The notes: generated from the sequence alone by a model not told the origin. A DNA stretch of 45,459 nt from Mesorhizobium loti (GCF_001510895.1 NZ_LPWA01000130.1:1-45459); one strand, 5' to 3'; numbered from the stretch's first letter, positions 17,157 to 25,748 are shown. Numbers and translations are program-made.

Positions 17157-18431
17157 CTACTGGCTGGCCGTCGGCGCCAGCTTGACCTTGATCACGTCGC
17201 CCGGCAGCACCGGCGTGTCTTCCTTGGCGTCGACTTCGCTGGTCTTGCCGTCGGCAACGCGCACCAGTGAGTAAAGCAAGGTCGGTTCCTCGCTGCCGGT
17301 CATGGAAGCCATCGTCGCGGGGTCCGACGCCTGGGCGATCAGGCCCTTCTGCATGGCTGTCCTCAGCGTCGCCTCGTTGAGGTCCGCTTCGGCCTGCTGC
17401 CGGCTGGCGGCCAGGTTGGAGTTGAGCGTGTTGCGGGCATCGATGGCGTCCTGGTCAGCCTTGCTGATCGACTGCTTGGCGGTGAGGATTGCCGTCTCAT
17501 AGTCCAGGATCTTGCCCTGCAGGTCGGCCACCGACTGCTTCGAATCGAGCAGCCGCGCATTGGCGACCAAGCCCTTCTGCGCCAGCGGACCGATGCTGGT
17601 GAGCTGCTGCTGCGCCAGATCCACCTGCTGCTGCTGGTTGGCGATCTTCTTCTCGAGCGATTCGATTTCGCCCTGAAGAACCCCTTTCAGGTCGTCGAGC
17701 GCATCCAGCTTCAGTTTCAGTGCCTTCTGGTCGGCCGTGAGAATCTGCATTTCGTCGGCAACGATCGCCTGCACCCTCGGGTCGCCCTCGACTTCCTTCG
17801 GAACGTCGAAACTCGCCTTGCCGGCAAGGTCGGCATCGATGCGGGCGCGCTTGATGATCAGCCGCAGCCGCTGGTCGTCATAGATATCGAAACTGCCCTT
17901 GGCTGTGACCAGGTCCTTGCCGAGCTGAGGGCCGTAATCGGCGCTGCGCCGGATGCCGCCGGCGATGCTCAGCGCCTTCAGCACCGTCAGGTCGGGCACA
18001 TAGGGAAACTGGCCGGGATTCTGCACTTCGCCCGAAATGTAGAACGGCCGGAACTGAGCCATTTCGACCGAGGCTTCAGGCTTGTCGGGCAGTGCCAGCT
18101 TGCGCTGCAGCGCAAGCCCGATCGCGTTTGCGACCTCCGAGGTCGTCTTGCCGGCCGCCTGCATCTCGCCGACGAACGGCACCGAGAGCGTCCCGGCGGG
18201 GCCGACCGAATAGTCGCCGTTGATCGCCGACCAGTCGCGGAACGTGCCGTCGACCGTCTGCCATTCGGCGACGCGGATGTTGAGCTTGTCCTGCGGGCCG
18301 AGACGATAGTCTTCGGCCGCCGCCATCTGCGGCGTAAGCAGAGACATCACAAGCGCCGCAGCCGCGAATCGGCCGGGCGCTCTGGAAAGAAGACTGCAGG
18401 CGAGAGACAGTCCGAAGGAGTGTTTTTTCAA
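17157..18431 (-). CDS. exoF: Periplasmic polysaccharide export protein, ExoF-like
   Basis: A signal peptide (FGLSLACSLLSRAPGRFAAAALVMSLLTPQMAAAE) precedes a polysaccharide-export domain (DYRLGPQDKLNIRV...GDYSVGPAGTLSVPFVGEMQAAGKT). An SLBB-like part (FYISGEVQNPGQFPYVPDLTVLKALSIAGG) follows. A long coiled coil (LKLKLDALDDLKGVLQGEIESLEKKIANQQQQVDL...) and a C-terminal strand region (DTPVLPGDVIKVKL) complete it. This is the OPX/ExoF architecture of Wzx/Wzy-type export. The frame opens at GTG 18479, but TTG 18431 with upstream GGAAACG places the signal peptide at the N-terminus and gives 424 residues, close to known ExoF. It lies downstream of exoY on the same strand. Confidence 0.85.
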   Translation of the reverse strand: MKKHSFGLSLACSLLSRAPGRFAAAALVMSLLTPQMAAAEDYRLGPQDKLNIRVAEWQTVDGTFRDWSAINGDYSVGPAGTLSVPFVGEMQAAGKTTSEVANAIGLALQRKLALPDKPEASVEMAQFRPFYISGEVQNPGQFPYVPDLTVLKALSIAGGIRRSADYGPQLGKDLVTAKGSFDIYDDQRLRLIIKRARIDADLAGKASFDVPKEVEGDPRVQAIVADEMQILTADQKALKLKLDALDDLKGVLQGEIESLEKKIANQQQQVDLAQQQLTSIGPLAQKGLVANARLLDSKQSVADLQGKILDYETAILTAKQSISKADQDAIDARNTLNSNLAASRQQAEADLNEATLRTAMQKGLIAQASDPATMASMTGSEEPTLLYSLVRVADGKTSEVDAKEDTPVLPGDVIKVKLAPTASQ

Positions 18432-18521
18432 AATGAACGTTTCCGATCCGCTTTGGCCCCATCCGCCCGATGAGATCACTGCCGGATGCCTGCCCCGCGT
18501 TGGGCGGGACAGGCCCGTCGG

Positions 18522-19199
18522 TCAATAGCTGCCGCGCGACATCCACACGGCAGGCACGGTCTTGACGATGATGCGAATGTCCTCGACCATCGACCAGTTC
18601 TCGACATAGTGGCGATCGAAGGCGACGCGCGTGTCGTAGGACACGTCGTTGCGTCCGCTCACCTGCCACAGCCCGGTAAGGCCGGGGCGCGACTTCAGAT
18701 AGTAGACGGCGGCGCTGCCATAGATCTCGAGCTCGTCGCGCACGACCGGGCGCGGTCCGACCAGACTCATGTCGCCCTGCAGGATGTTGATGATCTGCGG
18801 CAACTCGTCGAGGCTGAGCTTCCGCAGCACCTGGCCGACACGCGTCACACGCGGATCGTTCTTCAGCTTGCGCGTCGCGAGCCATTCGGCATTGGCATCC
18901 GGATTGGCGGCCAGATGCGCGGCGAGCACCGTCTCGCCGTCCTGGACCATGGTGCGGAATTTGAGGCAGGCGAAGATCCTTCCGCCGCGACCGATTCGCT
19001 TGTGGCCATAGAAGATCGGGCCGCGGTCGGAAAGCTTGACCAGCAGGGCGACCATCAGGAAGAGCGGGCTGAGCAGAATCAGACCGGCGAGCGAACCGAC
19101 GATATCGAAACTGCGTTTGAGCAGACCGCCGATGGGGGGTGGAAAATCAATGCCGGCATGCGAAAAACCCGCATTGGCCGACTTGGCGACGTCCCTCAT
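18522..19199 (-). CDS. exoY: Undecaprenyl-phosphate sugar phosphotransferase, ExoY-like
   Basis: A bacterial sugar transferase of 225 residues, matching ExoY length. A short N-terminus leads into LKRSFDIVGSLAGLILLSPLFLMVALLVKL (reentrant membrane helix). The catalytic core follows: RIGRGGRIFACLKFRTM, LRKLSLDELPQIINILQGDMSLVGPRP, RPGLTGLWQVSGR and a C-terminal DIRIIVKTVPAVWMSRGSY. It transfers the first sugar phosphate (galactose-1-P in Sinorhizobium) to the lipid carrier, the initiating step. The frame extends upstream to 19268, but ATG 19199 (MRDVAKSANAG) fits homolog length. It is divergent from exoX, as in Sinorhizobium, which is consistent with control of ExoY by ExoX. Confidence 0.9.
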   Translation of the reverse strand: MRDVAKSANAGFSHAGIDFPPPIGGLLKRSFDIVGSLAGLILLSPLFLMVALLVKLSDRGPIFYGHKRIGRGGRIFACLKFRTMVQDGETVLAAHLAANPDANAEWLATRKLKNDPRVTRVGQVLRKLSLDELPQIINILQGDMSLVGPRPVVRDELEIYGSAAVYYLKSRPGLTGLWQVSGRNDVSYDTRVAFDRHYVENWSMVEDIRIIVKTVPAVWMSRGSY

Positions 19200-19806
19200 G
19201 CAGAAGCTCCATACGTTGAACGGATGGTTTACGGCAAGATACCAAAAAAATGCTGCAGCGCAACACACAATTTCCCATAAGCGTGAAATGTTCGCGTCAT
19301 GAATTGACTAAATAATAAACCTGTCGTGCCCAAATTTTGGCCTTTGTGGCATGTTTATGACAAGGTGTGAGAATTTTTGGGAAATGTAGTACCCCTTTTG
19401 GGCTGTTTTTGGGCAGTGCATTCTTTGCTGCAGACAAACGGCGGTTGCGAGGCGTCAGAATCACTCGTACCGGTAAGTTGTTCGCGTAAAATACTAATTA
19501 ATATTTTGAGTTCTACTATCAGGGATTTGGCTATGGTGAATAGGTGGCGGTGCCGGAATGTGCGTCGCAGCATGACAGAGTCGATCCCGCAAAACCGTTG
19601 GAAATCACTTGCACTTGGCCTTGCTGCAAAGGTCTCGCCTTAATAGAGTCGCAAACTGTTTCTGTCATAGTTCGGATGGGTCAGAAAGGCCGGAAGCAAC
19701 CGGCCGAATTGGGCAGCCAGAAATAGCTCTTTGGCGCAACGGGGAGTTACGCGGGTGGGTAAGTCACAGCTTTTGCATGCTCGTGTCGGTTGACGGGCCG
19801 ACGAGC
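19200..19806. promoter_or_regulatory. Long AT-rich control region between divergent exoY and exoX
   Basis: About 600 bases without a convincing gene, markedly AT-richer than the surroundings (for example 19300-19420 and 19480-19530). It contains the TGC-rich motif atgctgcagcgcaacacaca (19250-19269), the 14-mer tgcccaaattttgg (19327-19340) also found before exoP, and T/A-rich tracts of the type MucR/Ros proteins favour (inference). Small frames here lack good starts and codon bias and were not called. Confidence 0.55.
19327..19340 (+). promoter_or_regulatory. Shared 14-mer, candidate EPS operator (exoY side)
   Basis: TGCCCAAATTTTGG is an inverted-repeat-like sequence (CCAAA-T-TTTGG) located 128 bases upstream of the exoY start. 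The identical 14-mer occurs at 42689-42702 upstream of exoP, where the palindrome extends to CCCAAATTTTGGG. Confidence 0.4.
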
Positions 19807-19809
19807 ATG
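19776..19809 (+). promoter_or_regulatory. Hairpin covering the exoX start codon
   Basis: Arms catgctcgtgtcgg (19776-19789) and ccgacgagcatg (19798-19809) pair over 12 base pairs with a 2-base bulge and an 8-base loop. The 3' arm contains the exoX ATG (19807-19809) and the 5' arm an in-frame ATG at 19777. If formed in mRNA, the structure would hide the start codon. Confidence 0.5.
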
Positions 19810-20073
19810 TCTTTGCCAAAATTCATCGTCGGGATGATATTCGCGCTCACGATCGTGGTCGGCTGGTCTTACGTCGACGGCGCATCGCTTGGCACCATCA
19901 TCATGCGTGGCGTCGTTTGCGCCGTGGTCATTCAGGTCGGTTATTTCCTTCTGGTCTACGCCATGATTGCCAGGAGCGGGCCGGTGCCCGCCGACAGGAG
20001 CCGAGAGGCCGACCGCGGCATCAAGGTGGCCGAGGGCGAAAAACTAAGCGCCAGGCGCGGCAGCCTCCGCTGA
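19807..20073 (+). CDS. exoX: Exopolysaccharide production repressor, ExoX-like small membrane protein
   Basis: An 88-residue protein beginning MSLPKFIVGMIFALTIVV with two hydrophobic segments (residues about 6-24 and 30-55, the latter IIMRGVVCAVVIQVGYFLLVY). A charged cytoplasmic tail follows. The CAVVIQVGYF block is characteristic of the ExoX family, inner-membrane proteins that lower succinoglycan output post-translationally by acting on ExoY. ATG 19807 is chosen; ATG 19777 is an in-frame alternative. The start lies in a hairpin. Its last 30 bases overlap, on the opposite strand, the end of the lasso ABC exporter gene. Confidence 0.8.
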   Translation: MSLPKFIVGMIFALTIVVGWSYVDGASLGTIIMRGVVCAVVIQVGYFLLVYAMIARSGPVPADRSREADRGIKVAEGEKLSARRGSLR

Positions 20074-21969
20074 TCGTTCAGCCGGCGCCGGGAGCGGCGC
20101 ATTGTCGGCCAATGTCTTGTCGGCCGGTGTTGCGGTTTCCCGTTCGGCTCGCTCGCCGGAGAGCATCCTGGCCAGCCGGCTGCCGGACTTTGTCTTCAGC
20201 CTTTGATATTGCCCGGTTTCGACGATACGCCCGTTCTCGATGGCCACGACCCAGTCGGCGAAAGCGATCATCGACGGCCGGTGCGCGATGGTGAGGATCG
20301 TCATCTGGCCGCGCAGTTCTTCGATCGATTGGGCAATCAGCGACTGATTTTGCCAGTCGAGCGCGCTCGTCGCCTCGTCGAGGATAAGCAGCGAGGGTTT
20401 GCGCAACAGCGCCCGCGCCAGCGCGATGCGCTGGCGTTCGCCGCCCGAGAGCCGGACGCCGCGGTCGCCCACCACCGTCTCCAGCCTCCGGTCGAGCCGC
20501 TCGACGAAATCGGCCGCATGCGCCTTGCGCAGCGCCGCCCAAAGCGCCTCGTCGCTGGCCTGAGGCGCAGCCAGCCGCAGATTGGCGGCGATCGTGTCGT
20601 GCAGCAGGAACACGTCCTGCGGCACATAGGCCACCTGGTCGCGCCAGGCCCTGCGGTTCTTGGCGGTGATCTCGACGCCATCGGCAAGGATCGTGCCCTC
20701 GGTCGGCTCGAGCAGTCCAAGCAGCATGTCGGCGATCGTGCTCTTGCCCGAGCCGGACGGACCGATCAGCGCCGTCACCTTGCCGGCGGGAAGCGTGAAC
20801 GTGACGCCGCCGACTACCGGCGCTCCATCGCCGTCGCCATAGGCAAATGAGACGTCGTGGATATTGAGGCCGGTGTCGAGCGGCAGCCTGGCGCTATGCC
20901 CGGCACCGTCCGGCCCCGTCTCGCGTTCGGCGTCGAAGCGCGCCTGCAGGGCCTGCATGGCGGTATATGCCGGCAGGTTGATCAGCATCTGCTGCGCTTG
21001 CACCTGCATATCCATGAAGCGCGGTGCGACCCGCATGAAGACCAAGAGCAGCACGACGATCTCGGCGAGCGACAGATGGAAGCGAACCAGCGCGATATAG
21101 ATGAACAGGCTGAGCCCGATGACGCTCGCCACCTGGAACAGCGCGGTGCCGATGGTGCTGTTGCGGACATAGGCGATGTTGTCGGCCTTCATCTTCTCCA
21201 GCGTGGCGCGGAGCTGCGCGAAATAGCTGGCCTCGACATTCAGGCTCTTCGCCACCTTGATGCCGCCGAGGAACTCCGAGACCGTGCGGTACTGGTCCTG
21301 GCGGCTGCCGGTCAGCACGCGGCCATAGGCGGTGGCGCGCGCGCGGAAGGGCTGCAGCGCGATGAGCAAGAGCACGCCGATGAGGATGGCGAAGGACGTC
21401 ATCACCGGTGAGATGAACAGCGACACCACCAGATAGCCGGCAAGCAGCAGCGCCGTTTGGGCAAGCATCAGCAGCGAGAAGGCGGCCGCCTGCACCCTGT
21501 CGATGTCGCCGGTCAGCGCGTGGTCGAGGTCGGAGCTTCGCATGCGCGCGAAGACGCCCCAGCGCGCCCTGCCGATGCTCTCGAACAGGTTCATGCGCAC
21601 GCGGTTGATGAAGTCGTAGAGCAGTTGCGCCATGTAGAGCGACTTGAAGCGGTTGAACATCGCTTGCAGCGCCACCAGGACGACGAGCAGGCACAGCACC
21701 ATCGCCAGCGACAACGTCCCATCCGGCGCCAGCCAGCGCAGGGCGTTCGGCATCCGCACTGCGAAATCCTGGTCGGCATTGCCGATCAGGTGGAGGAGGG
21801 GGATCAGCAGCAGGATCGAGAGCCCCTCGGTCAGGCTTCCCAGAATCAGGAAGGCCAGTGCCGTCAGCGTGCGCTGCCCGCCGATATGCGCCATCACGCC
21901 GCCGAAGCCGGCGACATCCCGCAAAAGCGGCAGGCGAAGTTTTGAAGACCAGGCCATGCCTCTGCTCAC
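20044..21969 (-). CDS. Lasso peptide ABC exporter (D protein), membrane plus ATPase
   Basis: A 641-residue half-transporter: six membrane helices in the first 320 residues (for example TALAFLILGSLTEGLSILLLIPLLHL and TALLLAGYLVVSLFISPV), then an ATPase. Visible are Walker A LIGPSGSGKST, VAYVPQDVFLLHDTIAANL, signature LSGGERQRIALARAL, Walker B LLILDEATSALDW and TIAHRPS. The likely GTG start (21967-21969) overlaps the restored kinase stop TGA (21966-21968), so it is the last gene of the lasso operon. McjD-type exporters pump the mature lasso peptide out and give self-immunity. An internal ATG at 21957 is an alternative start. A role in EPS export is less likely given the coupling to the kinase. 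Confidence 0.85.
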   Translation of the reverse strand: MSRGMAWSSKLRLPLLRDVAGFGGVMAHIGGQRTLTALAFLILGSLTEGLSILLLIPLLHLIGNADQDFAVRMPNALRWLAPDGTLSLAMVLCLLVVLVALQAMFNRFKSLYMAQLLYDFINRVRMNLFESIGRARWGVFARMRSSDLDHALTGDIDRVQAAAFSLLMLAQTALLLAGYLVVSLFISPVMTSFAILIGVLLLIALQPFRARATAYGRVLTGSRQDQYRTVSEFLGGIKVAKSLNVEASYFAQLRATLEKMKADNIAYVRNSTIGTALFQVASVIGLSLFIYIALVRFHLSLAEIVVLLLVFMRVAPRFMDMQVQAQQMLINLPAYTAMQALQARFDAERETGPDGAGHSARLPLDTGLNIHDVSFAYGDGDGAPVVGGVTFTLPAGKVTALIGPSGSGKSTIADMLLGLLEPTEGTILADGVEITAKNRRAWRDQVAYVPQDVFLLHDTIAANLRLAAPQASDEALWAALRKAHAADFVERLDRRLETVVGDRGVRLSGGERQRIALARALLRKPSLLILDEATSALDWQNQSLIAQSIEELRGQMTILTIAHRPSMIAFADWVVAIENGRIVETGQYQRLKTKSGSRLARMLSGERAERETATPADKTLADNAPLPAPAERSAEAAAPGA

Positions 21970-22954
21970 CTGGTTTGCGCGCCGGCCGCCAGATCGCGCT
22001 CGATCAGGTCGACGACTTCATCGATCCGATCCAGGCTGCCGGCACTTCGAGCCGGCAGACACCGATCCGAGCGGCAAGCTGCGCGCATTGGCCGAGATGC
22101 GTGGACGCGAGATCGCCGACTAGCGCCTGCCGGCCGAACCGCGCGACGTAGGAGAACTTGATGATCGCAGGCAGGGCGCCGGCGCCCGGCAGCTGCGTGA
22201 TCGCCGCCCACTCGCTGCGCTCCAGCACATAGATCCGGGCCGCCGGCACGGCTTCGCCGGAAAATCCGTCATGCAGACGATGCTGCGCCTTCTCGATCTG
22301 CGGATGCACCTGCGGCCGCACTTCCGCTTGTCCGATCCTGATGGCGTCAGCGGCATCCGCTGCAAGCTTGAGCTGCGGAAAACCGGGCAGGATCATCGGC
22401 CGTGAAGGATTGGACAGGTCCAGCGCCACGACATCGTCGGTAAGCAGAAGATGACCGGCGCGGATCATCGCGCCCGCCATGGTCGACTTACCGGCACCCT
22501 TGTCGCCCATGAAGATCACGCTTTGGCCGCTCACGGCGATGGCGCTGGCATGCATAACGAGCAGGCCGCGCTGATGCAGGGCAAGCGCCAGCACCGGACC
22601 CAGAAGCGGGAAGGCGAGCAGCGGATCGTCGATCCCAGGCGCCGGATCGATATCGATCCTTGTAGCATCGCTGATCAGGAATGTGCCGATCGCCTGCCAC
22701 GAAAGATATTGGTGGCGCGGCTCGAACCGGAAGGCCGTGGCGTTCGGCAATGCGCCCTCCGGAAAATCGATCGGCCGAACAGCGATCTCGATGTCCGGCT
22801 CTGCCGGCGCGGTCGGTTCCAGTTCCGGCAAAACCACTTCGGACCCAATCGTCAGACCGTACGCCTTGTAGAAGCGACGGACACGTCCGTTTCGAGCGGC
22901 TGCTTCGAAGGCGGAGCCGGGCCTCGTGGGAAGGGCAACGGCCGGAGGGTTCAT
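21966..22954 (-). pseudogene. HPr-kinase-like lasso peptide tailoring kinase (K protein), single-base frameshift near the C-terminus
   Basis: The core is an HPrK/P-type serine kinase: VMHASAIAVSGQSVIFMG, P-loop MGDKGAGKST, and the catalytic Asp pair in HLLLTDDVVAL. It lacks the HPr kinase N-terminal domain and resembles PadeK/ThcoK kinases that phosphorylate the C-terminal Ser of lasso precursors. As written it ends EVPAAWIGSMKSST at 22004. Adding one base near 22036-22042 gives SLDRIDEVVDLIERDLAAGAQTR and a stop at 21966-21968, making 329 residues and restoring an overlap with the D start. ATG 22954 overlaps the C-protein stop in ATGA. Only the last residues are altered, so even the truncated form may keep the active site. 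Confidence 0.85.
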
Positions 22955-24873
22955 GCAGGGCTTCCATTCTGTTGGACCTGCCGCAGCCACAGCGACAGCG
23001 AGGCCGAACGCCAGATATGTTGGACGTCGGGCAGCGTCGCCTGCTCAGGCTGCCGAAGCATGCGGGCATAGACGGCGTTCACTTCGGGCAGATTGACATA
23101 GGGAGCGATCACGTCGCTGTCCGACACCAGCAGCCTGTCCAGGAGATCGCGATGATTAACGATCATGCCTTTGACCAGGTTTGCGGTAAAATCGATCTTG
23201 TCGCGCCGCCACTGCACCGTGGGCGGCAGAATTCCCTGCATGGCTCGGCGCAGCACAAGGCGGCCGAAGCCGTCCTTGAGCTTTTCCTCGCCAGGCAGCG
23301 CCAGGCAGAACTCGACCAGCGGCTTGTCCCAGAACGGGTAGCGGGGTTCGACGCCGAAATTGGCGGCGGCCTTGTCGAGAACCTCGAAAGCGTGCGGCAC
23401 CAGTCCGGTGGATAGAAGCCAGCGGTGCGTCAGCGCTTCGCTGGCGCTGACGCCGGGCGGCATGTAGCCGGAATGGTGGAACCGGTCGGCTAGGTCAGTG
23501 CGCCGGGCGAGGTCCGGATTGACCATGCTGCCCCAGGCCGGGCCGCGTGCCTGGGCGGCGGGCTTCAGCTGCAGCCGGAACAGAAGCCGGTTGAACCGGC
23601 TTCTCCATCTGGCGATCCTCCACGCGGGTCCGTAAAGGGTCAGGAACCGGAAATACATGGTGAGCATGCCTTCGCCATAGGTGTTGGCGGCGCTGTGCAG
23701 CTCGCGCCACAGCGCCAGCCATCGACCCGCCTTGGCGAGCTCATGCAGCAGCCCATGCCCGTGCGAAACGACCTCGTCGCCGCCATGGCCGTCGAGCAGC
23801 ACCTTCACCCCTTCGGCTCCCGCGGTCCGGTAGATGCTGCGTGTCAGCGACAGGCCGGGCGCCAGGAAAGTCCCTTCCTGTTCCTCCAGTATCCGTTCGA
23901 ACTCGGCGAAGGGCGCGTAGTTGCCGACTGAAATCATCGTGCCGTCGAGCGGGTGATGGCCCAGCACCGCGTCGATGAATGGCTTCTCGTCCATGGGCGA
24001 GCCCTTCTCGAAGACCAGCGAGAAGGTTTTGAGCTTCGGCTTCTGCGCCGTTGCGGCTTGAAGCCCGGCCACGCAGGCGATCGAGGATGAATCGAGCCCG
24101 CCGCTCAGCATCGCGCCGACGACGGCGGTGCCGCGCATCCGGTTTTGCACCGCCCGATGGAAAAGATGCCTGAATTCTTCGGCCGCGTCCGAGCGCAGCG
24201 GCTTTGCCGAAGGCTCGATCTGCCAGTACTGGCGAAGCGTCACCTGGTTGTCCGTCACCGTCAGGGTATGGCGGGCCGGCAAGCGGAAGATCTCGGCATA
24301 ATGCGTTGACTGCGGATCGTCGGGCAGCCCGGCAAGGAATCCGGAAATCTGATGCTCGCTGATGCGTGCGCCGACACCATCCAAAGCAAGCAGAGGGCCG
24401 ATCTCCGAGGCAAACGCGAAGCGCCTTGCGCTCGCGTGGTAGTAGAATGGCTTGATGCCGAAATGGTCGCGCGCGCAAAACAATGCCTGGCGCTCGGTAT
24501 CCCGGATTGCAAAGGCGAAATCGCCTTGCAGATAGGCCGGACAGGCCTCACCCCATTTGAGATAGGCGCGCATCAAGAGCATCGCATCTGCAACCGACCG
24601 GTCGTGTATGCCGAACTGCGCCAAAAGCTCGTCGCGGTTGTCCAGCCGGCAATCCGCCGTGATGGCGAGCTTGTCGCCCGCCATCGTCAGCGGGCCGGGG
24701 CCGTCCTCGCCCGTCGTGTCGAGCCAGGCATGGCCAAGTGCCGCGCTTCCGTCCACCCACCACGAGCTGCCGTCGCGGGCGCGGTGGCGCATGCGCACCA
24801 GCATCAGCTGGATGTCGGCTGCCGCGGCGGGCCTGCCGTCTTGCCTCAGCAGAATTCCGGCGACGCCGCTCAT
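22951..24873 (-). CDS. Lasso cyclase, asparagine-synthetase-like (C protein)
   Basis: A 640-residue asparagine synthetase B homolog. The N-terminal glutaminase-like domain starts MSGVAGILLRQDG; Ser replaces the catalytic Cys2 of true glutaminases, as expected when ammonia is not needed. The ATP-binding domain has the PP-loop GAMLSGGLDSSSIACVAG, the segment KVLLDGHGGDEVVSHGH and the C-terminal LRRAMQGILPPTVQWRRDKIDF. Lasso C proteins adenylate the side-chain carboxylate (here predicted Asp9) so that Gly1 can attack to close the macrolactam. It begins 3 bases after the B2 stop and overlaps the kinase start by 4 bases. Genuine asparagine synthesis is unlikely in this context. Confidence 0.9.
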   Translation of the reverse strand: MSGVAGILLRQDGRPAAAADIQLMLVRMRHRARDGSSWWVDGSAALGHAWLDTTGEDGPGPLTMAGDKLAITADCRLDNRDELLAQFGIHDRSVADAMLLMRAYLKWGEACPAYLQGDFAFAIRDTERQALFCARDHFGIKPFYYHASARRFAFASEIGPLLALDGVGARISEHQISGFLAGLPDDPQSTHYAEIFRLPARHTLTVTDNQVTLRQYWQIEPSAKPLRSDAAEEFRHLFHRAVQNRMRGTAVVGAMLSGGLDSSSIACVAGLQAATAQKPKLKTFSLVFEKGSPMDEKPFIDAVLGHHPLDGTMISVGNYAPFAEFERILEEQEGTFLAPGLSLTRSIYRTAGAEGVKVLLDGHGGDEVVSHGHGLLHELAKAGRWLALWRELHSAANTYGEGMLTMYFRFLTLYGPAWRIARWRSRFNRLLFRLQLKPAAQARGPAWGSMVNPDLARRTDLADRFHHSGYMPPGVSASEALTHRWLLSTGLVPHAFEVLDKAAANFGVEPRYPFWDKPLVEFCLALPGEEKLKDGFGRLVLRRAMQGILPPTVQWRRDKIDFTANLVKGMIVNHRDLLDRLLVSDSDVIAPYVNLPEVNAVYARMLRQPEQATLPDVQHIWRSASLSLWLRQVQQNGSPA

Positions 24874-24876
24874 GGC

Positions 24877-25293
24877 CTATTGCCCGTGGTCGACGAGGTG
24901 GGCGAAACCGTTGATCGAGCCGCCCAGCACGATGTGGTTGCCGCTGACCAGCCAGGCATGCGCCTTGAGCTCAGCGCCGGTGTCGCGCTCGATACCGATG
25001 CGGATCTTGGAGGCGCTGCCCTGGCGGGCAAGCAGATAGTGTCCGGCGAGAGCCTGGGTGAGGCAACTGGCGCCGGGCACGAACCGCGCGGCGGCGGCGA
25101 CGCCCCATGCGACGCGTCGCAGATCGGCGATGTCAGCGTCATCTCTCGCCTTCAGCCGGGCCACCAGGCTGCGGATACGGTTGTAGGAGGAGAATGTAAG
25201 TGCAAGCCGCATGCCAGCGACCGCCGCCAGGCAGCGCATCAGAAGCAGCATCTCCGCGCCGCTCAGCGAGAGGACCCTAGACCAGTTCCTCAT
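24877..25293 (-). CDS. Lasso peptide leader protease (B2, transglutaminase-like)
   Basis: A 138-residue protein of the transglut_core3 / lasso B2 family. The catalytic Cys is at position 77 in RFVPGASCLTQALAGHYLL and the His at 112 in LKAHAWLVSGNHIVLGG. The acidic third residue often found about 12 residues after the His is a Gly here, which also occurs in PqqD-linked relatives, so this may not mean loss of function. B2 cuts the leader after the residue following the -2 Thr. ATG 25291-25293 overlaps the B1 stop by 17 bases; the longer open frame to 25386 is a shadow of B1. With separate B1 and B2, this is a split-B lasso system. Confidence 0.9.
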   Translation of the reverse strand: MRNWSRVLSLSGAEMLLLMRCLAAVAGMRLALTFSSYNRIRSLVARLKARDDADIADLRRVAWGVAAAARFVPGASCLTQALAGHYLLARQGSASKIRIGIERDTGAELKAHAWLVSGNHIVLGGSINGFAHLVDHGQ

Positions 25294-25576
25294 GGTGGAG
25301 CCTCGCAAGCCCAGCTTCGACCAGCCCCTTGAGCAAGCCCTCGGCATCGGCCTTGCAGCGCTCGGCATCGACATCATAGCGCGCAAGCATGGCGCTTCTT
25401 ATCTCGAGGATCGATCGCGGCTCCTGGATCAGCTCCCAGATGTAGGCGCCGACGCCGTTCAGGCTGTAGTAGATGTTGGATTTGAGATGGAGGAGCGCCA
25501 GTCCGTTGCCGAATTCGCAAGCCACCGCATCGCCGGTCGCGACCACGCGGTCATGGTCCGATGGGTTCCAGTGCAT
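25277..25576 (-). CDS. PqqD-like RiPP recognition element (lasso B1)
   Basis: A 99-residue PqqD-family protein. The winged-helix RRE layout is clear: VACEFGNGLALLHLKSNIYYSLNGVGAYIWELIQEPRSILEI, then helices with VDAERCKADAEGLLKGLVEAGL. B1 proteins bind the leader motif YxxPxL and present it to the B2 protease. The precursor encoded just upstream has exactly this motif. ATG 25574-25576 lies 172 bases after the precursor stop, and the end overlaps the B2 start. No cysteine cluster or catalytic motif is present, as expected for a binding protein. Confidence 0.92.
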   Translation of the reverse strand: MHWNPSDHDRVVATGDAVACEFGNGLALLHLKSNIYYSLNGVGAYIWELIQEPRSILEIRSAMLARYDVDAERCKADAEGLLKGLVEAGLARLHHEELV

Positions 25577-25706
25577 CCTAAAACCTCATTGTTGAACGCC
25601 CCATGCTGAAAGCCAAAGCGTCTTCCAACCTGGACCGGGATCGGTTGCCTGCGATCGCCCGGCCGGGAAGCCGGGGAACTGGTCCCCCGGCCCATCCAGC
25701 TAAAGA

Positions 25707-25742
25707 GGCGTCCGGAGCCCCAACTACGACATGCCGGACGCC
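25707..25742 (-). terminator. Attenuator-type hairpin between lasso precursor and processing genes
   Basis: On the minus strand GGCGTCCGG (25742-25734) pairs perfectly with CCGGACGCC (25715-25707) across an 18-base loop and is followed by TCTTTA. It starts 6 bases after the precursor stop. Leaky terminators at this position are usual in RiPP operons and would yield excess precursor transcript over enzyme transcript. Confidence 0.65.
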
Positions 25743-25748
25743 CTAACC

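Noticed and set aside
19200..19806. Small genes in the exoY-exoX intergenic region (for example 19377-19643)
   Set aside because: Frames lack good ribosome sites and are AT-rich, with no recognisable product; the region looks regulatory.
21966..22954. HPr kinase/phosphorylase of the PTS regulatory system
   Set aside because: No HPr or PTS genes nearby, the N-terminal HPrK domain is absent, and it is translationally coupled to lasso genes.
22951..24873. True asparagine synthetase
   Set aside because: Catalytic Cys2 is Ser, and it is sandwiched between B2 and the lasso kinase with overlapping starts, so a lasso cyclase role is much more likely.
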